Positions 24,954 to 33,961 of a stretch of 64,000 nt of DNA are shown one piece after another. The notes under the pieces were generated by a model. It ran no database searches, was not told where the DNA came from, and saw only the letters and a list, made by a program, of their open reading frames with translations. The position numbers and the translations under genes are program-made. How positions within the stretch are numbered: position 1 is the stretch's first letter; every line of letters begins with the position of its first letter. Source of the stretch: Bog-756 sp963753905 (GTDB taxonomy: Bacteria > Actinomycetota > Acidimicrobiia > Acidimicrobiales > RAAP-2); NCBI GenBank assembly GCA_963753905.1, contig CAVWDZ010000001.1, positions 1,426,001-1,490,000 of the forward strand. The letters are read 5' to 3'.

Positions 24954-27791
24954 TCACCTCCTCGAACGACGGCGCGTCCTCCGGAAGCGCATCCACTCCC
25001 CGATCCCCCAGGCCGCCCCCGCGATCACGGTCAGTGCCGAGATGACGAATCCGACCCGGGCCGAGGTGGGACGGTACTGGTATGTCACGACCCAGGTGCC
25101 TGCCGTCGGCAGCGCCACCTGCTGGACCAGTCCGTCCGGGACCACCGTGAGCCATACCGACCGACCACTCCCCTGGTCGACCGCGGTGGCCTCCCAGCCG
25201 CCCGCGAAGGCGACGCTGCGGTCGATGTCCAGTGGGCCTGCGGCGTGCACCACGATGCGCTGGCCACCGTCCGCCGTCGGCGGTCCGGCGGTCACACTCG
25301 TCGTCCGCGGCAGCGCTCGGGCGGGAGCGGACGGCCATGCCCATCCCCGTGCCCGGGTGTTGACGAACACCCCGAAGGAGCCGAAGTCCCCGGTGTATGC
25401 CCAGTGCGGCCAGGTCGTGCCGTACTGCATCGGTCCGTCCAGGGTGGCCCACCCGCCCTGGAGGGTCTGGACGGTCGGGATGCCGACGGTCAGTCCGGTC
25501 ACGGATGCATTGCGCACCACGAGCCCTGCCGCCCTCGTGCCGCTCGGAACCCGGACGGTCACCAGTCCGGTCGAGGGTCCATCGGCGGTCTGGTCGCCGG
25601 TCACGTCGATCCACGACACCTCGCCCCGGGGTCCGACCAGGCCGACGGCGGAACGGGGCGTTCCCGTGCCCACCGCGAGCGAGCTGGTGAACTGCAGGGA
25701 CCGGAGGGTCAGGGTGCTCCCGAAGTACCAGCGATGCGACCTCCCGGGGCGAAGCGAAACCGGTCCGGTTGCCGCGTCGGGGAACCCGTTGTAGAGGTGG
25801 ACCGGATTCGGATAGGAGACTGCGGTCGGGGTCGGCCCACCGGGCGGAAGTGGGGTCATGAAGTAGCTCGGCAACGACAGAAGGGTGCCTACATCGAGGT
25901 CGTCCCACGAACTGCCGGCCAACGAGGCAGGGGCGAGGTCCTCCTGATAGTGAGCGCCGGTGACCGATGCGTAGGTTCCGTCGGTGAGGGCGGTGTACCC
26001 CTGGCCGCTGCCCAGGCCGTTATAGGCGTTGAGGTCTGTCTGACCGAGGGCGAGCAGCTCACCGTCGTCGAAGGTGTCCGGATCGTAGATGGCGAAGCGG
26101 GCATTGCCGACCAGCGCGGTGAACTGCCGGGCCGGGGCCCCCTTGGCGGTAGCCAGATCCTGGGTGGTGGGTAGGGCGACCAGGAAGACGTTGAGGACGA
26201 CGAGGTCGAGCGCGAGCACCGTGCCGAGGGCTCGGCGCAACCCGCGCACGGTCAGCCGAGCCTCGCAGAGCACCACGGCCGTGGCGGCAGCTGCCACGAT
26301 CAGCCCGCCCGTGACCACGAGTGCATCGCGCCGGCTCGTGATCGAGCTGATGGGGAACTGGACGCCGAGGATGTTCTGGAACCGGCTGCCGACCGCCCAG
26401 ACCAGCAGGCAGACCAGGGCGACGACTGCGACGGGGGCGCAGGTGGCCACGAGCTCTGCCCGGCTCCCCCGCCGCCAGCGCTCTCGCAGGCGCGGACCGG
26501 CCGACGGGTCTCCCCGGTCGGATCGGGTCAGCAGCAGGTGTACCCACCAGGCGAAGAGCACGGCCAAGGCGGTGTCGACGAGGAGTAGGTTCCGGTTGAG
26601 CAGCCGTTCGCTGTTGAGGATGGGAAGGAGGAAGAGCAGCCGCGCGAAGGGTGTCGCACCGCCGATCGCAGCGAGCACCCCGAGGCCGAGCACCGCGTAC
26701 CAGACCCACCAGTTCCGAGACTCGGGCCGGGAGCGCCAGCGTCGCAGGCCCAACGAACAGGCGGCGATGAGGGCGAGGATGCCGGCGTAGCTCGTGACCT
26801 CCTGGATGTTGTAGTTCCCCGCGTAGTAGGCGAGACCGGTGTGGTTGGTGCCGAGCACGAACGGAGTGGCCACCAGGGTCACCAGCCGCCACGGGAGCGA
26901 GCCGCTGGTGAAGAACCCGTACCCCATCCCTGCGCGCTGGGAGCTCGACTCGAAGGACAGCCCGGGGATCCACTGGGCGGCACCGAGAGCCAGGCCGATG
27001 ACTGCACCGGAGAGGATCCGGGCGAACGAGTGCAGCCCCTGGCGGCGGTCGACGCTCCGGAATGCGCCGAGGGTGACCATCCTCCCGACCCAGTAGACGG
27101 CCAGGAGGACCCCTCCGTCGATGACCGCCTCGACTCCGCCCGACAGAAGGGCGAGCCCGAGTCCACCGCCCAACAGGAAGACCCAGCCGCGCTCCTGGCG
27201 CCTCGCTCCCGGCTCCGCCGCGGGCCGGCTCATCTCGTGGACGGCCAGCAGCATCCAGGGCAACCAGGAGGCGGCCTGGATGAGATCGATGTGGACGATC
27301 TGTCCGGCCATGTAGCCGGCGAAGGCGAACGTGGCGGCACCGAAGGTGGCCGCCGTCGGATCCAGCGGCTGGCAACGCAGGAAGAGGTACATCCCGAGGA
27401 TGGCGACGTCGTAGGCGAGCGCGAGGTTGACGGTCCATCCGGCGAAGAGAGGCACCACTGCGAACAGCCAGGTCGTCGGGTAGGCCGCGGCCGCATTGAA
27501 CCCGGCGAGGAGGGGGGTCCCGCTGAACAGGTACGGATTCCAGAGGGGGAGGAACCCGGCCCGCAGGTCGTGCCCGACGAGTGCACGGAGGGGCAGGTTC
27601 TGGATTGCGTTGTCGCCGTCGAGGAAGACATGGCCGAACGGGAGCGGGGCAGCAAGGACGACGAACGGAATGACGAGGAGGACGATGAGGCCGGGGTGAC
27701 ACCGCGACCAGCGACGTGCGCGCCGGAGGAATGACTCCACGGTCGCGTCGGCGGTGGAGGATGGAGCGGGTGCCTGATCGAGGGCGGTCAC
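24954..27791 (-). CDS. YfhO-family large membrane protein
   Basis: About 945 residues. After a short cytosolic leader and one helix, FLPLWNPYLFSGTPLLAGFNAAAAYP gives the YfhO/DUF6044-type signature. Some twelve spans follow to about residue 540, then a large extracytoplasmic beta-rich region, and a final helix near the C-terminus (VGFVISALTVIAGAAWGIGEW) followed by an RRTRRRSRR tail. YfhO proteins are GT-C-like enzymes that glycosylate wall or membrane polymers from undecaprenyl-linked sugars. The start is uncertain: GTG 27791 is used, and a GTG about 48 bases upstream is also open. It belongs with the adjacent envelope transferases. Confidence 0.82.
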   Translation of the reverse strand: MTALDQAPAPSSTADATVESFLRRARRWSRCHPGLIVLLVIPFVVLAAPLPFGHVFLDGDNAIQNLPLRALVGHDLRAGFLPLWNPYLFSGTPLLAGFNAAAAYPTTWLFAVVPLFAGWTVNLALAYDVAILGMYLFLRCQPLDPTAATFGAATFAFAGYMAGQIVHIDLIQAASWLPWMLLAVHEMSRPAAEPGARRQERGWVFLLGGGLGLALLSGGVEAVIDGGVLLAVYWVGRMVTLGAFRSVDRRQGLHSFARILSGAVIGLALGAAQWIPGLSFESSSQRAGMGYGFFTSGSLPWRLVTLVATPFVLGTNHTGLAYYAGNYNIQEVTSYAGILALIAACSLGLRRWRSRPESRNWWVWYAVLGLGVLAAIGGATPFARLLFLLPILNSERLLNRNLLLVDTALAVLFAWWVHLLLTRSDRGDPSAGPRLRERWRRGSRAELVATCAPVAVVALVCLLVWAVGSRFQNILGVQFPISSITSRRDALVVTGGLIVAAAATAVVLCEARLTVRGLRRALGTVLALDLVVLNVFLVALPTTQDLATAKGAPARQFTALVGNARFAIYDPDTFDDGELLALGQTDLNAYNGLGSGQGYTALTDGTYASVTGAHYQEDLAPASLAGSSWDDLDVGTLLSLPSYFMTPLPPGGPTPTAVSYPNPVHLYNGFPDAATGPVSLRPGRSHRWYFGSTLTLRSLQFTSSLAVGTGTPRSAVGLVGPRGEVSWIDVTGDQTADGPSTGLVTVRVPSGTRAAGLVVRNASVTGLTVGIPTVQTLQGGWATLDGPMQYGTTWPHWAYTGDFGSFGVFVNTRARGWAWPSAPARALPRTTSVTAGPPTADGGQRIVVHAAGPLDIDRSVAFAGGWEATAVDQGSGRSVWLTVVPDGLVQQVALPTAGTWVVTYQYRPTSARVGFVISALTVIAGAAWGIGEWMRFRRTRRRSRR

Positions 27792-27870
27792 CGGATGGAG
27801 GGGCCGGGACTGGCCGGGGACCGCCGGTTGGTCGACCACCGGCCGGCCGACGAGCGGTTCTCGGCGCCCG

Positions 27871-28629
27871 TCACGCCAGTCGGTCCGACCACCAATTGAT
27901 GACGTGGTCGATCGCCTGGGCCCATGCGTTGTGGAAGACCAGGATGAGGAGGAGCGGGAGGAACATGAGCGCCGGCTGCAGGTTGTAGTACCCGGGGAGC
28001 AGCCGTGCCGGGAGGAGCCGTTCGAGGACGGCGGCGCCGTCGAGGGGCGGGCACGGGATGCAGTTGAAGAGGCCGAGCACGATGTTGGCGAACCCGGCGA
28101 GGAACAGGATCTGGGCAAGCAGACTCAGTGGGACATAACCCTCCCGGGCGGCCAACGGCGTGGTGGTCACGAAGAGCACGCCCATGATCGCGGCCAGGAC
28201 GAAGTTGGTCAGCGGCCCGACCAGCGCCACCAGGACGATGTGGTTGCGCGGGCTGCGCAGGTTGTTCGGGTTGACCGGGACCGGCTTGGCCCAGCCGTAG
28301 GCACCCACCCCCGAGAGAGTGAGGATGGCGGGGACCAGGAGGGTGCCGACCGGGTCGACGTGTCGGACAGGGTTGAGGTTGATCCGCCCGGCCCGCTTGG
28401 CGGTGGTGTCGCCGAACGCCAGCGCGACCACCCCGTGGGAGATCTCGTGGAGGATGATCGACGGGATGAGCACGAGGAAATAGATGATCTCGTCCCGTGT
28501 GATCCTGCCCTTGATGATCAACGCAGCGATGAGGACCACCGCGACCACGATGATGATGGTGGTCCGCTGGTCGGGCTGAAAGCGCCGACGACGCCGCCAA
28601 TTGGCTCCGCCGGGACCCCCGGTCGTCAC
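27871..28629 (-). CDS. Site-2 protease family (M50) membrane metalloprotease
   Basis: 252 residues. The zinc motif HEISH (H61, E62, H65) lies in a hydrophobic span. The third ligand is in NCIPCPPLDGAAV (LDG aspartate), which is characteristic of M50B enzymes such as the actinobacterial Rip/YwhC group. A basic N-terminus (WRRRRRF) precedes the first span at about 24-40. These proteases cut membrane-embedded regulators or cleaved signal peptides; the substrate is unknown. GTG 28629 is used because it leaves a 13-base gap after the DksA-like gene. YfhO follows 79 bases downstream. Confidence 0.9.
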   Translation of the reverse strand: MTTGGPGGANWRRRRRFQPDQRTTIIIVVAVVLIAALIIKGRITRDEIIYFLVLIPSIILHEISHGVVALAFGDTTAKRAGRINLNPVRHVDPVGTLLVPAILTLSGVGAYGWAKPVPVNPNNLRSPRNHIVLVALVGPLTNFVLAAIMGVLFVTTTPLAAREGYVPLSLLAQILFLAGFANIVLGLFNCIPCPPLDGAAVLERLLPARLLPGYYNLQPALMFLPLLLILVFHNAWAQAIDHVINWWSDRLA

Positions 28630-28642
28630 CGCTCGTGGCCGC

Positions 28643-29017
28643 TCAGGACCGGTTGGCGTGATCGATGCAGTACCTCGAGGCGGGCATGGCCTCGAGGCGG
28701 GCCGGCTGGATGGCCACACCGCAGACCTCACACTTGCCGTACGTGCCGTCCTCCAGGCGGGCGAGGGCCAGGGCCACCTCGTCCAGCGACTCCTTGAGCT
28801 GTCCGGCCAGCGTCTCTGCTTCGCCCCGTTCCGCCGTCACCTGGCTCGAGTCGGCGAAGTTGGGGTCGTAGTCGAGCCCGCCCTTCTCGCCGAACCCCAG
28901 CTCCGAGAGTTCCGACTGCAGCTGGCGCTGCTCGATCTCGAGCAGGTTGCGGTAGTCGAAAGGGGGGGCGTCCGTCGGGGAGTCCGTGGGCGCGTCGGTA
29001 GGGGCATCTCCAGGCAC
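28643..29017 (-). CDS. TraR/DksA-type zinc-finger protein
   Basis: 124 residues. An N-terminal run of APTD/SPTD repeats (3-18) is followed by a helical hairpin and a C-terminal zinc finger with ligands C96, C99, C117 and H120 (CEVCG...YCIDH). The hairpin plus finger layout resembles DksA/TraR proteins that enter the RNA polymerase secondary channel, but the acidic DksA tip residues cannot be confirmed. The GTG start has TAGGAT 7 bases upstream, so it has its own leaderless promoter overlapping the end of xerD. The site-2 protease gene follows. Confidence 0.83.
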   Translation of the reverse strand: MPGDAPTDAPTDSPTDAPPFDYRNLLEIEQRQLQSELSELGFGEKGGLDYDPNFADSSQVTAERGEAETLAGQLKESLDEVALALARLEDGTYGKCEVCGVAIQPARLEAMPASRYCIDHANRS

Positions 29018-29024
29018 GGCACCG

Positions 29025-29030
29025 ATCCTA
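29025..29030 (-). promoter_or_regulatory. -10 box, leaderless promoter of DksA-like gene
   Basis: TAGGAT on the minus strand, 7 bases before GTG 29017, overlapping the xerD stop codon. Confidence 0.55.
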
Positions 29031-29960
29031 CTTGGCCGGGACCCCCCCGGCCCGCGGATGGGCCCCGTCGTAGGCGGTGCGGAGGTGTTCCCGGCTCAGC
29101 CGGGTGTAGATCTGGGTGGTCGCGACGGACACGTGGCCCAGCACTTCCTGGACCACCCTGATGTCGGCACCGTGGGCCAGCATGTGGGTCGCGCAGGAGT
29201 GGCGCAGGACGTGCGGACTGACCACGTCGCCGAGGCCCACCCTGCGTGCCCGGCCCTGCACGGTTGCCCAGGCACCCTGACGCGACAGCCGGCCGCCGCG
29301 GCAGTTGAGGAACACCGCCTCGGCGTCGCCCCGGCGCGCCTGCCGCTCGCCGGTCATCCGTGGGCGGCCGCCCGGGCCGAGCCAGCGCTCGAGGGCATGG
29401 CGGGCCGGTCCACCCAGTGGCACCAGCCGCTCCTTCGCCCCCTTGCCGAACACCCGCAGCAGCCCGTCGTCGTCCTCGAGGTCGAGCAACGAGAGCCCGA
29501 CGACCTCGGAGATGCGGGCACCGGTGCCATAGAGCACTTCGAGCAGCGCCAGGTCCCGGAGGTCGACCGGTTCGTCCCCCACGATCGAGTCGAGCAACGC
29601 CTCCACCTGTGGCTCGTCGAGCGCCTTGGGCAGTCGCCGCGGGAGCTTCGGGGAGCGCACGTCGGCGGTCGGGTCGACCGGCAGCACGCCCTCTCCGACC
29701 AGGAACCCGAAGAGCCCGCGCAGGGCGGTCGTGGCCCGGGCCAGGGACGCGGGATTCCTCCCGGCCCTCCGGAGCACGTCCAGGTACCGTTCGACCGCGC
29801 CTGAGCCGGCGGACAGCGGATCGATCCCTTCGGTCGCGGCCCAGCGCTCCCAGGCGGTGATGTCCCTGCGATAGGCGAGGAGGGTGTTCCTCGACCTGCC
29901 CTTCTCCACGGCGAGCCAGGAGAGGTACTCCTCTGCACCGATGGAGAGGGGCTCGGCCAC
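29028..29960 (-). CDS. xerD: Tyrosine recombinase XerC/XerD
   Basis: A 310-residue site-specific recombinase for resolving chromosome dimers at dif. The N-terminal SAM-like DNA-binding domain covers about 5-95. Catalytic residues are R149 (GTGARISEV), H250 and R253 (SPHVLRHSCATHM), H276 (LGHVSVATTQIYT) and nucleophile Y285. The length and context (Nudix upstream, DksA-like gene downstream) match chromosomal xerD rather than a phage integrase. It starts 8 bases after the Nudix stop codon. It is complete, unlike the decayed integrase near 3.5 kb. Confidence 0.92.
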   Translation of the reverse strand: MAEPLSIGAEEYLSWLAVEKGRSRNTLLAYRRDITAWERWAATEGIDPLSAGSGAVERYLDVLRRAGRNPASLARATTALRGLFGFLVGEGVLPVDPTADVRSPKLPRRLPKALDEPQVEALLDSIVGDEPVDLRDLALLEVLYGTGARISEVVGLSLLDLEDDDGLLRVFGKGAKERLVPLGGPARHALERWLGPGGRPRMTGERQARRGDAEAVFLNCRGGRLSRQGAWATVQGRARRVGLGDVVSPHVLRHSCATHMLAHGADIRVVQEVLGHVSVATTQIYTRLSREHLRTAYDGAHPRAGGVPAK

Positions 29961-29968
29961 CGGACGGT

Positions 29969-30562
29969 CTACCCGGCCCGGTCGAGGCGACGCCTGGCCA
30001 GCGCCACACCGAGGATGGTGGTCGCGTCGACGATCGAGCCGTCGTCGACCATGGAGTCGAACCGGTCGAGTGGGACCTCGATCACGCGCAGGAAGCGTTC
30101 CTCGGCACCCTGCCGGTCGGAGGCCACCGGATGCAGACCGGTGGCCAGGTAGACGCTGGACACCTCGTCGCAGAAGCCCGGAGTGATGACGGTCCGGGTG
30201 AGCAGGGTCAGCGACTCGGTCGCGTAGCCGACCTCTTCGGCGAGCTCGCGATGGGCGGTCGTGTCCGGTGGCTCGCCGGCGACGTCACAGGTGCCAGCCG
30301 GGATCTCGAGGACCCACCCGTCGACGGCCGGCCGGTACTGCTGGACGAGCACCACGCAGCCGGCGTCGGTGACCGCCACGACCGCGACCGCTCCCGGATG
30401 ACGGACGACGTCTCGTTCGAAGGTCTCCCCGTCGGGATCGCGGAAGGTCGCCCTGCGCACCGAGATGAACCGGCCCTGCAGGACGGTCTCCTCCCCGAGC
30501 GGGGTGAACAGCGGGAGCCCCTCGGCGTCCGTCGGGACGCCCGTCGGCTCAGCCGACGGCAC
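29969..30562 (-). CDS. Nudix hydrolase, ADP-ribose pyrophosphatase type
   Basis: 197 residues. The Nudix box reads GEPPDTTAHRELAEEVGY (catalytic REXXEE glutamates present) after PAGTCDVA, one residue longer than the commonest spacing before the box. HPGAVAVVAV and QQYRPAVDGWVLEIPAG match ADP-ribose pyrophosphatases, which hydrolyse ADP-ribose to AMP and ribose-5-phosphate. The start overlaps the end of pyrG by 14 bases. pyrG-nudix-xerD is a recurrent order in actinomycetes and firmicutes. Confidence 0.92.
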   Translation of the reverse strand: MPSAEPTGVPTDAEGLPLFTPLGEETVLQGRFISVRRATFRDPDGETFERDVVRHPGAVAVVAVTDAGCVVLVQQYRPAVDGWVLEIPAGTCDVAGEPPDTTAHRELAEEVGYATESLTLLTRTVITPGFCDEVSSVYLATGLHPVASDRQGAEERFLRVIEVPLDRFDSMVDDGSIVDATTILGVALARRRLDRAG

Positions 30563-32228
30563 CGAGGTCGATCAGGCGCGGGTCGCGTCCTTCGGCCCGG
30601 ACCAGCGCGGCGCCCACCAGCTCGCGGAAGAGCGGGTGGGGCTGATCGGGCCGGCTCTTGAACTCAGGATGGGCCTGGGTTCCGACCCAGAACGGATGGC
30701 CCGGGAGCTCGATGAACTCGACCAACCGACCGTCGGGCGACATGCCCGAGCAGACCAGGCCCGCCTCTTCGAGGCGGTCACGGTACCGGGGATTGACCTC
30801 GTAGCGGTGGCGGTGACGCTCGGAGACGACCACGTCCCCGTAGGCCGCGGCGACCTGTGAGCCCGGGAGGAGCCGGGCATCGTAGGAGCCCAGCCGCATC
30901 GTGCCACCCTTGTCGGACACGTCGATCTGGTCGTCCATCAGGTCGATGACCGGATGGCGGGTGGTCGAGTCGAACTCGCGCGAGTTGGCCCCCGTGAGGC
31001 CGGCCAGTGAGCGCGCCACCTCGATGATCATGACCTGGAGGCCGAGGCAGAGACCGAGCAGGGGCAGCTCGTGCTCACGGGCGTAGCGGGCGGCGGCGAT
31101 CTTCCCCTCGATCCCGCGCTCGCCGAAGCCGCCGGGAATGACCAGCCCGTCGAAGCCGCGCAGGGCGTCGTGCTCGAGCAGGTCGGGCACGGTGGCCGCC
31201 TGGACCCACTCGATCTCCACCCTCGCACCGTGATGGAAGCCGGCGTGGCGGAGCGACTCGACGACCGAGAGATAGGCGTCGGGGAGATCGACGTACTTGC
31301 CGATGATCCCGATCCGCACCGGCCGGACGGCGGCGTCGACCTGGTCGACCAGGTGCTCCCACCGGCTCAGGTCGATCGGATGGCCGGCCAGGTCGATCTC
31401 GAGCAGGTCGAGGAGGTACCTGTCGAGCCCCTCTTCGTGCAGCACGAGCGGGATCTGGTAGATGTTCGCCGCGTCGACTGCGGAGACCACCGCCTCGATC
31501 GGGACGTCGCAGAGCAGGGAGATCTTGCGCTTGAGATCCTCAGAGATCATCCGGTCCGAGCGGCACACGATCACGTTGGGCTGGATGCCGCGGCTGCGAA
31601 GCTCGGTGACCGAGTGCTGGGTCGGCTTGGTCTTCTGCTCACCCGACGGGCCGAGGTACGGCACAAGGGTGAGGTGGACGTAGGCCACGTTCTCCGGGCC
31701 CACGTCCCGGCGGAACTGGCGGATGGCCTCGATGAAGGGGACGATCTCGATGTCACCGACCGTGCCACCGATCTCGACGATGACCACGTCCACCCCGGTC
31801 TCGCCGAGCTTGCGGATGTGGGTCTTGATCTCGTCGGTGACGTGGGGGATGACCTGGACGGTCTTCCCCAGGTAGTCGCCGCGCCGCTCCTTTGCGATGA
31901 CCGAGGAGTAGATCCGCCCGGTGGTGGCGTTCGAGCCCTTGTGCAGGTTCTCGTCGATGAACCGCTCGTAGTGGCCGAGGTCGAGATCGGTTTCGCCGCC
32001 GTCCTCGGTCACGAAGACCTCACCGTGCTCGAAGGGGTTCATGGTCCCCGGGTCGACGTTGATGTACGGGTCGAGCTTGCACATCGTGACCTTGAGGCCA
32101 CGGCACTTGAGGAGCCGGCCGAGGGACGAAGCGGTGAGTCCCTTGCCCAGCGAGGAGGACACCCCCCCGGTGAAGAAGATGTACTTCGTCCCGCTCTCCC
32201 TCACGGGCGGGCCATCACCATCGAGCAC
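30549..32228 (-). CDS. pyrG: CTP synthase
   Basis: 559 residues. An N-terminal synthetase domain starts with KYIFFTGGVSSSLGKGL, the P-loop-like signature, and continues through LDPYINVDPGTMNPFEHGE and EIGGTVGDIE. The C-terminal class I glutaminase has its nucleophile cysteine in GLCLGLQ and the His-Glu pair near THPEFKS-type residues (AHPEFKSRP). It aminates UTP to CTP using glutamine. The GTG start has TAGCCT exactly 6 bases upstream, so transcription is leaderless and separate from recN. It overlaps the Nudix gene by 14 bases. Confidence 0.97.
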   Translation of the reverse strand: MLDGDGPPVRESGTKYIFFTGGVSSSLGKGLTASSLGRLLKCRGLKVTMCKLDPYINVDPGTMNPFEHGEVFVTEDGGETDLDLGHYERFIDENLHKGSNATTGRIYSSVIAKERRGDYLGKTVQVIPHVTDEIKTHIRKLGETGVDVVIVEIGGTVGDIEIVPFIEAIRQFRRDVGPENVAYVHLTLVPYLGPSGEQKTKPTQHSVTELRSRGIQPNVIVCRSDRMISEDLKRKISLLCDVPIEAVVSAVDAANIYQIPLVLHEEGLDRYLLDLLEIDLAGHPIDLSRWEHLVDQVDAAVRPVRIGIIGKYVDLPDAYLSVVESLRHAGFHHGARVEIEWVQAATVPDLLEHDALRGFDGLVIPGGFGERGIEGKIAAARYAREHELPLLGLCLGLQVMIIEVARSLAGLTGANSREFDSTTRHPVIDLMDDQIDVSDKGGTMRLGSYDARLLPGSQVAAAYGDVVVSERHRHRYEVNPRYRDRLEEAGLVCSGMSPDGRLVEFIELPGHPFWVGTQAHPEFKSRPDQPHPLFRELVGAALVRAEGRDPRLIDLGAVG

Positions 32229-32234
32229 CCGATG

Positions 32235-32240
32235 AGGCTA
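32235..32240 (-). promoter_or_regulatory. -10 box, leaderless promoter of pyrG
   Basis: TAGCCT on the minus strand, exactly 6 bases before GTG 32228. It is the same hexamer as at ispH and DUF512. Confidence 0.6.
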
Positions 32241-32277
32241 CCGGACGCGCCGCCCGGATCGTGCGGACCCCGACCGG

Positions 32278-33951
32278 TCACGCCCGCGCTGCGCCGTCTT
32301 CCGCTCCGTGTCCCGTACCGGTCCCGAGCAGCTCGCGTGCGTGGCGACGGGCCGATTCGCTCTCCGGGCTCCCCGAGAGCATCCGGCTCAGCTCGACCAC
32401 CCGCTCCTCCCCGTCGAGGAGCACGACCTCCGAGCGGGTCCGCCCACCCTCCTCGCGCTTGGTGACCGCGATCTGTGCGTCGGCGCGGGCGGCCACCTGT
32501 GGCAGATGGGTCACGACCACCACCTGGGCCCTGCGCGCGAGATCGGCCAGCGCCGCCCCGACCGCCACGGCAGCCGTGCCACCGACGCCGGCATCGACCT
32601 CGTCGAAGACCAGCATCCCGGGGGAACCGGTCAATGCGAGCCGCAGAGCGAGCATGGTGCGCGAGAGCTCGCCGCCCGAGGCGGTGCGGGCCAGGGGCTG
32701 GGCGGGTTCGCCGGGATTGGCGGCCAGCTCGAAGGACACCTGGTCGGCGCTGCCGGGGCCCTCGACTCGGACGCTGAACCGGGCCGAGGGCATGGCCAGT
32801 CCGTGGAGGGTGGCTTCGATCTCCGCCGCCAGCCCCGGGGCGACACGGCGCCGGGCGTCTGCCACGACCGCCTCGGCACCCTCCACCTGCCGGCGGGCCG
32901 CTTGGATCTCGGCGTCCATGAGCATCGCCCGCTCCTCCTCGGCGGCCAGGGTGGCGAGCCGGGAGCGGACCTGGTCGGCGAATGCGAGCACGTCGCCGGG
33001 AGTCGGGCCGTACTTGCGCCCGAGCTCGCGGAGGAGCTGACGACGAGACCGGATCTCGGCGAGACGCACCGGATCGTCCTCCCAGGTCTCGACCACCGTA
33101 CGCAGCTCGGAGCCCAGCTCGGCGAGGTCGAGCATGTGCGATCGGATCGCTTGGTCGAGTCCCGCCAACGGAACCCGACCGGCCAGCGCGCCGGACGCCG
33201 TTGCCAGCCGCTCGATCGCACCGGGCTCGCGCACCCCGTCGTCGCCGGTCAACGCCGCCAGCGCCGCCGCCGCGGCCTCACGGTGTGCGGCGGCCTCTGC
33301 CAGCCGATCCTCTTCGGCCTCGAGCCGCGAGTCCTCGTCCGCATCCTCGATGGCCGCCCGGTCGATCTCCTCGATCTGGTAGCGCACCATCTCCACCTCG
33401 CGGGCACGCTGGCGGGCGTCCCCCCCGAGCGAGTCCGACTCGCGGACCAGAGCTGCGAGCCGGCGCCGGGCATCCTCGAGCTCCGTGACGTCGATCGAAC
33501 CGAACGAGTCGAGTGCCTGCCGCTGGGCGGCCGTGTGCACGAGGGCCCGGTGCTGGTGCTGTCCGTGTAGTTCGAGCAGGTCGCCTGCCGTCTCGGCCAG
33601 CGCTCCGATGGCGGCCATCCGGCCGTCGATCCAGGCCCGCGACCGACCCTCCCGTGCCACCGAGCGTGCGAGCAGTACCTCCCCTCCCGCGTCGCCGGCA
33701 GCCCCGGCAGCCCCGGCATCCTCGCCATCGAGCCGGGCGAAGCGAGCCTCGACCAACGCCTCGACAGCCCCGGCCCGGACGATCGAGGGGTCGGCGCGCC
33801 CGCCGAGCAGCAGGCTGAGTGCCTCGACGAGCAGGGTCTTGCCGGCACCGGTCTCCCCGGTCAACGCCGTCATGCCCGGTCCGAGCGTGACGGTCACGTC
33901 GTCGATGACGCCGAGATCGCGCACATGCAGTTCGACCAGCACCGGACCCAC
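32278..33951 (-). CDS. recN: DNA repair protein RecN
   Basis: A 557-residue SMC-like ATPase of double-strand break repair. The Walker A is GETGAGKT (32-39). HGQHQHRAL is the RecN-specific motif after the first globular half. Long coiled-coil arms lie between about 150 and 370, and the signature ASGGELSRTMLALRLAL and Walker B MLVFDEVDAGVGG are near the C-terminus. It begins 10 bases after nadK. nadK-recN adjacency is standard. No anomaly was seen. Confidence 0.96.
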   Translation of the reverse strand: MGPVLVELHVRDLGVIDDVTVTLGPGMTALTGETGAGKTLLVEALSLLLGGRADPSIVRAGAVEALVEARFARLDGEDAGAAGAAGDAGGEVLLARSVAREGRSRAWIDGRMAAIGALAETAGDLLELHGQHQHRALVHTAAQRQALDSFGSIDVTELEDARRRLAALVRESDSLGGDARQRAREVEMVRYQIEEIDRAAIEDADEDSRLEAEEDRLAEAAAHREAAAAALAALTGDDGVREPGAIERLATASGALAGRVPLAGLDQAIRSHMLDLAELGSELRTVVETWEDDPVRLAEIRSRRQLLRELGRKYGPTPGDVLAFADQVRSRLATLAAEEERAMLMDAEIQAARRQVEGAEAVVADARRRVAPGLAAEIEATLHGLAMPSARFSVRVEGPGSADQVSFELAANPGEPAQPLARTASGGELSRTMLALRLALTGSPGMLVFDEVDAGVGGTAAVAVGAALADLARRAQVVVVTHLPQVAARADAQIAVTKREEGGRTRSEVVLLDGEERVVELSRMLSGSPESESARRHARELLGTGTGHGAEDGAARA

Positions 33952-33961
33952 CCGTGCACCC

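Noticed and set aside
29028..29960. Phage integrase marking a mobile island
   Set aside because: Length, intact XerD motifs and the pyrG-nudix-xerD context identify the housekeeping recombinase.
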